A model generated the notes under the pieces. The model did not search any database, was not told the DNA's origin, and saw nothing but the letters and a program-made list of their open reading frames with translations. 5,506 bases of DNA from JAIRQX01 sp031556255 (GTDB taxonomy: Bacteria; Chrysiogenota; Deferribacteres; Deferribacterales; JAISNW01): contig JAVBTI010000072.1 in assembly GCA_031556255.1 (NCBI GenBank), positions 1-5,506 of the forward strand, in the 5' to 3' direction. Within the stretch, counting starts at the first letter, position 1. Every line of letters starts with the position of its first letter. This document shows positions 1-5,506 of this stretch, in pieces. A program made the position numbers and the translations under genes.

Positions 1-42
1 GCCCCTAAAATGCCCTGCGCATGCAGGAAATTGTAAAAGAGT
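1..42 (+). other. Unresolved tail of an upstream gene or short leader
   Basis: This edge fragment precedes the FlhB-like gene. All three plus frames close near here: frame 1 stops at 34-36 (TAA), frame 2 at 44-46 (TGA, overlapping the next ATG as ATGA), and frame 3 at 6-8 and again at 48-50. The ATGA overlap makes frame 2 an attractive end for an upstream co-transcribed gene, but the 14 residues it encodes match no family I recognise. No promoter is visible. A small hairpin (CCTGC/GCAGG, loop GCAT) sits at 14-27. Confidence 0.3.
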
Positions 43-315
43 ATGAATAAAGCCCCCCGCAAAAAAGCCGCCGCGCTGGCGTACGATTCCGATAAAGGGA
101 AAGCACCGTATCTTGTTGCAAAAGGAAGCGGCATTATCGCGGATAAAATTATCGCCAAAGCTGAAGAACACGGAATAATGATAAAAGAAAACCCTGACCT
201 CGTGGAAGCGCTGTCTAAGCTTGACCTCCATCAGGAGATTCCCGAAGAGCTTTACAGGATAGCGGCGGAGCTTCTGGCTGAAGTGTACCTAATCAATAAA
301 AGGCTTGCAAGTTGA
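43..315 (+). CDS. FlhB C-terminal-domain-like protein (EscU/YscU/HrcU switch-protein family, FlhB2/FlhX/YlqH type)
   Basis: A 90-residue cytoplasmic protein resembling only the C-terminal cytoplasmic segment of FlhB, the substrate-specificity switch of the flagellar type III export gate. Visible family features are A11-L-A-Y14 followed by a basic/Gly stretch, APYLVAKGSG (21-30), the helix IIADKIIAKAEEHGI (31-45), the ENPDLVEAL strand-helix (49-57), and QEIPEELYRIAAELLAEVY (64-82). The last matches the FlhB 'IGQEIPxELYxAVAEVLAxVY' pattern. The four FlhB transmembrane helices and the self-cleaving NPTH motif are absent, so it corresponds roughly to the fragment after NPTH. In Helicobacter a comparable protein (FlhX) can partly stand in for the FlhB C-terminal fragment; a role here in tuning flagellar export is inferred from that. 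An in-frame TAA at 34-36 leaves ATG 43 as the only nearby start. The Shine-Dalgarno is weak (AGGA at 25-28, spacing 14), which suggests coupling to an upstream gene. Its TGA overlaps the hemW TTG. The family call is firm and the function tentative. Confidence 0.85.
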   Translation: MNKAPRKKAAALAYDSDKGKAPYLVAKGSGIIADKIIAKAEEHGIMIKENPDLVEALSKLDLHQEIPEELYRIAAELLAEVYLINKRLAS

Positions 316-1388
316 CCCACGGGCTGTATGTCCACATCCCTTTCTGCGCACAAAAGTGCCACTATTGCGGATTTTACTCCGTCACCGACCGCTCCCTCGA
401 ATCAAAATATACTGACGCTCTTTTAACTGAGATACGGACGCTTCCCAAAGTGCCTTTCGACACAATCTACATCGGCGGCGGCACTCCGTCCGTATTGGGC
501 GGCGGCCTGTTCAGCTTTATAGAATCCATGATCGGAACGGTAAACTACACCGGTAAAGAGTTTACAGTAGAGGTGAACCCCGAAAGCGTCAGTGAAAGTT
601 TCTGCCGTAACTTAACAAATTTCCCTGTAACGCGGGTCAGCATGGGCGTACAGAGCCTCAACGGCAGTGTATCAAAGCTTCTCGGGCGGATACACTCCGC
701 GGAAACTGCGCTAAATGCGTATAACATGCTTAGAAGCGCCACAGACTGCGCGGTAAACCTTGATCTTATCTACGATATCCCCACAGTTGACTACAAAATC
801 ATCAGAGATACGGTATTAAAAATCATAAATCTTTCGCCGGAGCATATTTCGGCGTACTCATATTCAAACGATACAGGTTACCTTGCAAAAACCGACTCCG
901 ATAATCCCTTCCAAATGGAAGAGGTTATTTCCGCCCTCGAAAACGCTGGTTACGCCCAGTACGAAGTCTCAAACTTCGCAAAAACAGGGCACGAATCGCG
1001 GCATAATCTCAAATACTGGCAGATGGAGCCGTATTACGGGGTTGGAGCCTCCGCCCACTCGATGATTTCTGAAAACGGCGGGCGGCTCAGGTACAGCCAC
1101 ACACGGGACGTTTCGGAATACATTAATGATCCGGCATGCCGCTCTGATATTGAACTTTATGACGGCCGTTCGGTCATTAAGGAGAGCATTGTTTTTGGCC
1201 TGAGGTACGTTAACGGTATAGATCTGCTTGTAATTGAAGAAAAATTCGGTAAAATAGATAAAGATATTATTGAACGGATAAATATTCTTTCTCGGGAAGG
1301 GTTGCTTGAGTGTTACGGTCAAAAAGTAAAAGTAAGCCGAAAAGGGCTGTTATTATTGGATTCTGTTATGTCGTATTTATGGCGGTAG
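312..1388 (+). CDS. hemW: Radical SAM heme chaperone HemW (HemN-like, formerly 'oxygen-independent coproporphyrinogen III oxidase')
   Basis: A 358-residue cytoplasmic radical SAM protein. C12-x3-C16-x2-C19 followed by G-F-Y-S provides the [4Fe-4S]/SAM site; the residue after C19-G is F, not the fourth Cys of true HemN (CxxxCxxCxC). Other blocks are YIGGGTPS (53-60), VEVNPESV (86-93), RVSMGVQSLN (108-117), NLDLIYDIP (149-157), YEVSNFA (217-223) and HNLKYW (231-236). The last matches the HNxxYW motif linked to heme binding in HemW. The C-terminal HemN_C domain (about 285-350) has FGLRYVNGID. HemW proteins bind heme and pass it to respiratory proteins; most do not oxidise coproporphyrinogen. TTG 312 is the start: an in-frame TAA at 297-299 leaves no other usable codon, and AAAAGG at 298-303 is well spaced. 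The segment after HISAYS (178-183) to the YEVSNF block looks roughly 10-15 residues shorter than usual. The 3' end is overlapped for 79 nt by the cytochrome gene. Confidence 0.93.
   Translation: MTHGLYVHIPFCAQKCHYCGFYSVTDRSLESKYTDALLTEIRTLPKVPFDTIYIGGGTPSVLGGGLFSFIESMIGTVNYTGKEFTVEVNPESVSESFCRNLTNFPVTRVSMGVQSLNGSVSKLLGRIHSAETALNAYNMLRSATDCAVNLDLIYDIPTVDYKIIRDTVLKIINLSPEHISAYSYSNDTGYLAKTDSDNPFQMEEVISALENAGYAQYEVSNFAKTGHESRHNLKYWQMEPYYGVGASAHSMISENGGRLRYSHTRDVSEYINDPACRSDIELYDGRSVIKESIVFGLRYVNGIDLLVIEEKFGKIDKDIIERINILSREGLLECYGQKVKVSRKGLLLLDSVMSYLWR
1294..1301 (+). promoter_or_regulatory. Shine-Dalgarno for the GTG start of the tetraheme cytochrome gene, inside hemW
   Basis: GGGAAGGG ends 8 nt before GTG 1310, a strong site at good spacing. 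It decides the start. The only other in-frame start, ATG 1379, has no comparable site, would overlap hemW by only 10 nt, and would remove the Lys/Arg-rich n-region needed for export. The site lies within HemW codons, so ribosomes translating hemW cross it. Confidence 0.65.
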
Positions 1389-1657
1389 CCATACTGCTGG
1401 CCGCTCCGGAAAATGGGATATCCGGCTGCTCCGGCCCCTGCTATTCCTGCCATCCGAAGCTGCAGGGCGACAAAAACCACGCCTCTTTAGGCACGTGCGC
1501 ATTGTGCCATACCGGCCAGACAAACCAGTTTGCACTGGTGCCGAAAAGCAACGTCAACGGAGGCTGCGGCGACCGCTGCTTCCAGTGCCACAGCGACTGG
1601 CCCAAAGACGGTTACCACGCGGAACTCTACACCTGCTTAAAATGCCATAACTCCTGA
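1310..1657 (+). CDS. Small exported or membrane-anchored tetraheme c-type cytochrome with duplicated diheme module
   Basis: 115 residues from GTG. Residues 3-12 are Lys/Arg-rich and residues 13-32 form one hydrophobic segment, giving a signal peptide or uncleaved anchor; cleavage near LLAA-P (29-33) is possible. Four CxxCH heme c attachment motifs follow: 44-48, 63-67, 90-94 and 109-113. The domain is two copies of one module (39-67 and 85-113, 13 of 29 residues identical): G-C-x3-C-x2-C-H-x8-H-A-x-L-x-T-C-x2-C-H. Every key residue recurs exactly 46 residues later: C40/C86, C44/C90, H57/H103, C63/C109. H57 and H103 are candidate distal ligands. The expected role is electron transfer in the periplasm or at the outer face of the inner membrane, after heme attachment by a cytochrome c maturation system; its partner is unknown. 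The size recalls small tetraheme or c3/c7-like cytochromes, but the spacing and the extra Cys match no named family I can identify, and NapC/NrfH proteins are longer. I-S-G-C40 loosely resembles a lipobox but sits too far past the hydrophobic core. Confidence 0.9.
   Translation: MLRSKSKSKPKRAVIIGFCYVVFMAVAILLAAPENGISGCSGPCYSCHPKLQGDKNHASLGTCALCHTGQTNQFALVPKSNVNGGCGDRCFQCHSDWPKDGYHAELYTCLKCHNS
1424..1648 (+). repeat. Two-unit internal repeat encoding the diheme modules
   Basis: Unit 1 is 1424-1510 and unit 2 is 1562-1648, a 138-nt (46-codon) period. Both begin GGCTGC, encoding Gly-Cys, and carry CxxCH motifs and His-Ala at equivalent positions. An 17-residue linker (68-84), rich in Gln, Asn and Gly, separates them and contains no Cys or His. 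The repeat is clear at protein level and only partial at DNA level, indicating an old duplication. Confidence 0.8.
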
Positions 1658-1670
1658 GGGCATTTAACCT

Positions 1671-3482
1671 ATGTTTACCATAAACCTCCCAGATATCCCC
1701 ACATCACCGGGAGTGTATCTTTTCCTTGCCGGAAACGACCGCATTATCTACGTCGGCAAGGCCAAATCGCTGCGGAACCGGCTTGCGTCATATTTTAACG
1801 CCGGCGCTAAAAGCGTCAAAACCGAAAAGATGCTCACTGTGGCAAAAAGCGTCCGCACAATCGTCACCACCAACGAAGTGGAAGCTTTTTTACTTGAATC
1901 TAATCTTATAAAAACTGAACAGCCCAAATACAACGTGCTCTTAAAAGATTCCAAAAGCTACCCTTACGTAAAGCTGACCGCGGAAGAGTATCCCCGGCTT
2001 ATCCTCACCCGGAACACCGATGATAAAAGCGCTCTTTACTTCGGCCCGTTTGTCAACGTGTGGGAACTCCGCAGTATGATGGAATTTTTAATCGATGCTT
2101 TCCCTTTGCGCACCTGTACAAACCAGCAGTTAAGCCGCGGCAAAATATGCCTGAAATATCAGATTCACAAATGCCCGGGCCCGTGCGAAAAGCTGATACC
2201 GCAAACCGATTACGACGCCATGGTGGACGATATCCGGCGCTTCTTCAAAGGGGATACCGACAATATCCGAAAAAATTTAGCGGTGCGGATGGCGAAAAGC
2301 GCCGAAGAGATGAGATATGAAGACGCCGCATTCTACCGCGACCGCCTTAACTCAATAGATAGGCTGTTTTCAAAGCAGCAGGCGATCCGGCTGAAGGACA
2401 AACGCAGCCTCGACCTGTTTTACCGCCACGAGATTAACGGAACCATCGGCGTAACGCAGCTTTTCCTGCGGAACGGATGGCTTATCGGCGCGAAATCGCA
2501 CTTTTTTTCACCGGAGGAAGACGACCTGCTGGAGCGATTCATATCCCAGTTTTATTCAAACGTACGCCAATATCCGCAGATTATTGTGGCCGAAGGGGGC
2601 GAAATCTCCGACGGATTCACCGAGGGGCTATCCGCGATGGCCGGCCAAAAAATTATTATAGGGAAAAAAGGTTACAGCGACCTCATCGCACTGGCCAGAA
2701 AAAACGCGGAGCACGCCACAAACGATTATCTCCTCAAAGCGACCTCTACGCAGGGACTGTTTGACAGGCTGGCCGAAATTACGGGCAAAAATGGCATCAG
2801 CCGGGTTGAGTGCATTGATATTTCCCATCTCGGTGGCGACAATACCGTGGGAGTATCCGTAGTCAGCGAAGACGGGCATTTCCGCAAAAAGGATTACCGG
2901 AAATATAAGATAAAATCGGCCGAAAATAACGATGTGCGGGCGATAAAAGAGCTTTTGAGCCGGAAATTGGCTAACGTTGCCGAAGGGAGCGAGCCTGAAA
3001 CCGACCTATACCTCATTGACGGCGGCGTATCCCAGCTAAACGCTTCCGTGGCAGTGCTTAAAGAGTATAAATCCGCCTCGGCCTGCCTTTCCATCAGCAA
3101 AAGCCGTTCATTAAGGCATGAAAAACATGACACGCCCGAAAGTATAGAAGAAATCCACAAATTCGGCAGGAAAAACCCTCTGAAATTCAAGCGCAACGAC
3201 CCGGTTCTTCTTTTTCTGCAAAAGATGCGGGACGAAGCGCACAGGTTCGCCATAACGTACTCCCGCGGGCTTTCTCTGAAAAAGAGGCGCGTGTCGCCCC
3301 TTCTGGAAATACCGGGGATGGGTGTGAAACGCGCAAAAGCCATACTTATGGCCATTCCTGATCTTTACGCGCGTGAAAACCTGACGGCGGAATTTATACA
3401 GAAATCCGCAAAAATACCTCTGGAACTGGCGGAAAACGTTGTGAAGTTTATTGAATCATTGAAAAATCAAAATACCCGCTGA
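1671..3482 (+). CDS. uvrC: UvrABC nucleotide excision repair endonuclease subunit UvrC
   Basis: 603 residues, the normal UvrC length. UvrC joins the UvrB-DNA complex and makes both incisions around bulky lesions. The N-terminal GIY-YIG nuclease (about 10-93) has PGVYLF (13-18), IYVGKAKSLRNRL (26-38) and the catalytic E76 in FLLESNLIK, with N88 following. Cysteines C149, C160, C168 and C172 match the conserved four-Cys set proposed to hold a [4Fe-4S] cluster. A UVR motif (about 196-231) should contact UvrB. The RNase H-like nuclease domain has ECIDISH (D383), YLIDGG (D450) and RDEAHRFAI (H524), the expected Asp-Asp-His set. The C-terminal helix-hairpin-helix region starts at LLEIPGMGVKRAKAIL (544-559); its second hairpin (KIPLELAENVVKF) lacks the usual Gly. 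The ATG lies 10 nt after GAGGG (1656-1660), which overlaps the cytochrome stop, so coupled translation is likely. No link to the heme genes is known beyond position. Confidence 0.97.
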   Translation: MFTINLPDIPTSPGVYLFLAGNDRIIYVGKAKSLRNRLASYFNAGAKSVKTEKMLTVAKSVRTIVTTNEVEAFLLESNLIKTEQPKYNVLLKDSKSYPYVKLTAEEYPRLILTRNTDDKSALYFGPFVNVWELRSMMEFLIDAFPLRTCTNQQLSRGKICLKYQIHKCPGPCEKLIPQTDYDAMVDDIRRFFKGDTDNIRKNLAVRMAKSAEEMRYEDAAFYRDRLNSIDRLFSKQQAIRLKDKRSLDLFYRHEINGTIGVTQLFLRNGWLIGAKSHFFSPEEDDLLERFISQFYSNVRQYPQIIVAEGGEISDGFTEGLSAMAGQKIIIGKKGYSDLIALARKNAEHATNDYLLKATSTQGLFDRLAEITGKNGISRVECIDISHLGGDNTVGVSVVSEDGHFRKKDYRKYKIKSAENNDVRAIKELLSRKLANVAEGSEPETDLYLIDGGVSQLNASVAVLKEYKSASACLSISKSRSLRHEKHDTPESIEEIHKFGRKNPLKFKRNDPVLLFLQKMRDEAHRFAITYSRGLSLKKRRVSPLLEIPGMGVKRAKAILMAIPDLYARENLTAEFIQKSAKIPLELAENVVKFIESLKNQNTR

Positions 3483-3497
3483 TTTATACGGGTTATT
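3461..3497 (-). terminator. Hairpin terminator between convergent genes, best for the minus strand
   Basis: ACCCG (3474-3478) pairs with CGGGT (3489-3493) around a 10-nt loop, and T-A/A-T pairs beyond a one-base bulge extend the stem to about 8 bp. Read on the minus strand, the stem is followed by ATTTTGATTTTTC (3473-3461), a good U-rich tail for ending the flavoprotein transcript. On the plus strand the tail (TTATTCAAGACTTTT) is weaker. The uvrC stop lies in the loop and the flavoprotein stop overlaps the stem. The 5-bp core is short, so strength is uncertain. Confidence 0.5.
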
Positions 3498-4665
3498 CAA
3501 GACTTTTGCCGGCAGCAAAACCGGAAGCCCACGCCCAGTGTAAATTATACCCACCAAGCTCACCCGTGACGTCCACCACCTCACCGGTAAAATAAAGCCC
3601 CTTTACTATCTTCGACTCCATTGTTTTTGAACTCAGCCCGTGCGTTGATACGCCGCCGGAAGCAACTTCCGCTTTGCCATATCCCAAAAACCCCGCAGGC
3701 ACGATCTTAAAATTGTTCACTCTTTCATTAACCGCAGTCAAAACTTCTCTGGAGGCTCCGGCCAAACGTACGTCAAACCCATCGGTCATTATCTGCGCCA
3801 GCTTTTTCGGCATCACTGCCGAGAGCACCGACAAAACAGTCTTCCCGGCTTTGCGTTCGGAATTCAGAAGGGCCGTGATATCGCACTGCGGCATAAAATT
3901 GACGGCCACCGCCTCGCCCTCCCTGTGGTAAAGCGAAACCCAGAACGCCGCAGGGCCGCTCAGCCCCTGATGCGTGAAAAGCAGATTACCGTAAAATGAT
4001 TTGCCGCGCAATGATACCGACACAGGTACGGTTATCCCCGTAAGAGAAGTGAATGCCGCAAGGTTTTCCGGAAGCACCATCCCGGCAAGCGCTGGTTTTA
4101 CAGGCACAATCTGAATGCCAAATTGCTCCGCCAACCTGTAGCCGGCATCTGTCGCGCCAAGCTGCGGGGCAGCAACGCTTCCTGCTGCGATAACCACATT
4201 TCTGGCTTTATAAATTTTGCCGCCCGCGAAAACTGAAAAGACACCGTCAGTTTTTTCAACTCCGCTAATATTCACACCGGTTTCGATTTTTGCGCCGGAA
4301 GAAACACATTCATGTATAAGCATATCCGCGATATAGGTAGCGCCGAACGCAAACAGTTCGCCGTTATCGCGTTCTTCCCATTTTAACGAGTGTTTTGATA
4401 AAAGCGAAAGGAACTCTTCCGGTGTATAGCCGGCAAGTGCAGACTTAGGAAAATGCGGATTTTCTGAAAGGTAGTGCGATGAACTCACGTTCAGATTTGA
4501 AAAATTGCAGTTTCCGCCGCCCGTTATCCTTAATTTGCGGGCGATCACGGATGATTTTTCAAGAATCAGTACCGACTTCCCCCTTTTAGCGGCGGTCAGC
4601 CCAGCCATAAGCCCCGACGCACCCCCGCCGATAATTACAGCATCCCACACATGCATGCCGATCAT
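3493..4665 (-). CDS. HI0933/BaiN(RdsA)-family FAD-dependent NAD(P) oxidoreductase (YhiN-like flavoprotein)
   Basis: 390 residues, the usual family length. The N-terminal Rossmann FAD fold has VIIGGGASGLMAG (10-22) and the acidic ribose-binding E36 at the end of SVLILE. The family signature KLRITGGGNCNFSN (44-57) follows. Later blocks are VIAAGSVAAPQLG, LLFTHQGLSGPA, VASGGVSTHGL, and the C-terminal FAD-closing YFTGEVVDVTGELGGYN with HWAWASGFAAG (358-386). Members are often annotated 'aminoacetone oxidase family' or HI0933-like. Gut bacterial BaiN has been linked to bile acid reduction, but most members, probably including this one, have no established substrate, so none is assigned. ATG 4665 is taken as start, 6 nt after the upstream stop; the Shine-Dalgarno (GAAGG at 4679-4683) is about 13 nt away. 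ATG at 4656 (M4) is an alternative that leaves the FAD motif intact. The tight spacing implies an operon with the CorC-type gene. Confidence 0.93.
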   Translation of the reverse strand: MIGMHVWDAVIIGGGASGLMAGLTAAKRGKSVLILEKSSVIARKLRITGGGNCNFSNLNVSSSHYLSENPHFPKSALAGYTPEEFLSLLSKHSLKWEERDNGELFAFGATYIADMLIHECVSSGAKIETGVNISGVEKTDGVFSVFAGGKIYKARNVVIAAGSVAAPQLGATDAGYRLAEQFGIQIVPVKPALAGMVLPENLAAFTSLTGITVPVSVSLRGKSFYGNLLFTHQGLSGPAAFWVSLYHREGEAVAVNFMPQCDITALLNSERKAGKTVLSVLSAVMPKKLAQIMTDGFDVRLAGASREVLTAVNERVNNFKIVPAGFLGYGKAEVASGGVSTHGLSSKTMESKIVKGLYFTGEVVDVTGELGGYNLHWAWASGFAAGKSLE

Positions 4666-4671
4666 CTTATT

Positions 4672-5506
4672 CTATTCGCCTTCGGGGATATCTTCCGAGG
4701 GCATAACCGGATATACCTTCAATTTATCTATGCGTATGTGGTCAACCGCGGTAACTTCGTAAGCGTATCCCATGTGTATGACTTTGTCGCCGGTTTCAGG
4801 CTTTCTGCCGATAAGGCTGAACACAAAACCGCCTATCGTTTCATCATCCTGATCTCCGAGGTCAATATTGAGAAGCTTTTCCACCTCTCCTCTGGACGTC
4901 TGCCCGCTTATTTCATATACCGACGGCGCAATTTCAACAACTTCCGGCTCTTCCGTCTCGTCGTACTCATCTTCGATATCGCCCACTATCTCTTCAAGTA
5001 TATCTTCAAGCGAGATAAGCCCTGCCGTGCCTCCGTATTCATCAATAACAACAGCCAGATGGATGCGCCTGCTCCTCATCATCTGCATGATATCAAGCAC
5101 GTTCAGCGTCTCCGGTACAAAAAGCACTTCCTGCATCAGCTTTTCCAGGTCTTTTTCCACTTCGGCGCTCATCTGGTTTTCCAGAATATCCCGCAGGTGG
5201 ACCATCCCGATGATATTGTCTTTATCGGTGCGGCAGAGCGGAAAGCGCGTGTAATGCGAATCTAAAAGCACTTTTACATTGTCTTCGTAGCTTTCATCAA
5301 GGTACAGGCACACCATATCGGTGCGGGGAAGCATCACTTCCCTTGCGCTCTTATCGGCGAATGAAAAAACGTTATCAATCATCTGCCCTTCGCTGTCGTC
5401 AAGCACACCGTCATTCAGGCTGGCGTTGACTATCATGCGGAGCTCCTCTTCCGAGTGCGCCTGCTCGTGCCCCCGTCTGTCATACATCCCCAGCATTTTC
5501 AGGCAA
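4672..5506 (-). CDS. CNNM/HlyC-CorC-type CBS-pair membrane protein, 5' truncated by the window edge
   Basis: The frame stays open to position 5506. An ATG at 5496 gives 274 residues, but the preceding codons (Cys-Leu-Lys) and the sequence from LKMLGM to HSEEELRM resemble the linker that follows the DUF21/CNNM transmembrane domain. The true start is therefore probably outside the window. Counting from that ATG: the CBS entry REVMLPRTDM (52-61; usually MTPRTD), first CBS domain (about 52-106) with TRFPLCR and VHLRDIL, second CBS (about 120-175) with HLAVVIDEYGGTAGLISLED (146-165), an acidic stretch (173-186), and a CorC_HlyC domain (about 187-270) with the strongly conserved ETIGGFVFSLIGRKPETGD. 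The family includes Mg2+ and other ion efflux or homeostasis proteins (CorB/CorC, YtfL, CNNM); older 'hemolysin' names are misleading. The CBS pair probably senses nucleotide. A soluble CorC-like form starting at 5496 cannot be wholly excluded. It is followed 6 nt later by the flavoprotein gene. Confidence 0.9.
   Translation of the reverse strand, partial: CLKMLGMYDRRGHEQAHSEEELRMIVNASLNDGVLDDSEGQMIDNVFSFADKSAREVMLPRTDMVCLYLDESYEDNVKVLLDSHYTRFPLCRTDKDNIIGMVHLRDILENQMSAEVEKDLEKLMQEVLFVPETLNVLDIMQMMRSRRIHLAVVIDEYGGTAGLISLEDILEEIVGDIEDEYDETEEPEVVEIAPSVYEISGQTSRGEVEKLLNIDLGDQDDETIGGFVFSLIGRKPETGDKVIHMGYAYEVTAVDHIRIDKLKVYPVMPSEDIPEGE

Noticed and set aside
14..27. Hairpin CCTGC-GCAT-GCAGG near the window start as a terminator or regulator
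   Set aside because: Only 5 bp and not followed by a U-run on the plus strand; the upstream context is missing, so nothing can be supported.
12..50. Frame-3 stretch reading NALRMQEIVKEYE before a TAA at 48-50, as the end of an upstream protein or a 9-codon mini-ORF from ATG 21
   Set aside because: It looks protein-like, but an in-frame TAA at 6-8 interrupts it. A frameshift or sequence error cannot be judged from so little sequence.
969..1322. 117-residue open frame on the minus strand inside hemW
   Set aside because: It lies antisense to conserved HemW blocks, has no recognisable domain, and is a shadow of the coding strand.
312..1388. Calling the radical SAM gene hemN (coproporphyrinogen III dehydrogenase)
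   Set aside because: The fourth Cys of the HemN CxxxCxxCxC motif is replaced by Phe and the HNxxYW motif is present, both typical of HemW.
1421..1432. Lipobox (I-S-G-C40) making the cytochrome a lipoprotein
   Set aside because: The Cys lies seven residues beyond the hydrophobic core, after P-E-N-G, and the same Cys is repeated at position 86, so it belongs to the repeat unit rather than to a signal.
4651..5265. 204-residue open frame on the plus strand across the CorC-type gene
   Set aside because: It is antisense to strongly conserved CBS and CorC_HlyC motifs, and its composition is that of a reverse-complement shadow.

Overview
The window is a compact bacterial chromosomal segment with almost no non-coding DNA. 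It holds four genes on the plus strand, then two on the minus strand that converge on them. No tRNA, rRNA, insertion sequence, CRISPR array or phage gene was recognised. The mix of a FlhB-type flagellar export accessory protein, a radical-SAM heme chaperone, a small multiheme c-type cytochrome and housekeeping genes suggests a Gram-negative, flagellated bacterium with cytochrome-rich, probably anaerobic respiration. Deferribacterota or a related anaerobic respirer (Nitrospirota, Desulfobacterota) would fit. That placement is inference from gene content; no taxonomic marker was seen.

Plus strand (1-3482). The first ~42 bases carry the unresolved tail or spacer of an upstream gene. A 90-residue FlhB C-terminal-domain-like protein (43-315) overlaps the TTG start of hemW (312-1388). 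HemW overlaps by 79 nt a small gene (1310-1657) read from a GTG start in another frame. That gene encodes an exported or membrane-anchored tetraheme cytochrome built from two diheme modules that repeat with an exact 46-residue period. After 13 nt comes uvrC (1671-3482), the excision endonuclease subunit. Overlaps and tight spacing imply one transcript with translational coupling, and the promoter lies outside the window.

Minus strand (3493 to window end). The 5'-truncated gene at 4672-5506 is a CBS-pair/CorC_HlyC protein whose N-terminal membrane domain should lie beyond position 5506. Six nt after it starts a HI0933/BaiN-type flavoprotein (3493-4665), probably in the same operon. Only 10 nt separate the stops of uvrC and the flavoprotein gene; a hairpin spanning both stops is a plausible terminator, best suited to the minus strand.

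The most unusual item is the small tetraheme cytochrome: a strict internal duplication, an extra Cys ahead of the first heme motif of each module, and only six His (no Met outside the signal region) for four hemes. Its export signal is encoded inside the hemW reading frame. Linking a heme chaperone and a heme protein through an overlap is suggestive of shared control, but a functional link is not shown by the sequence.
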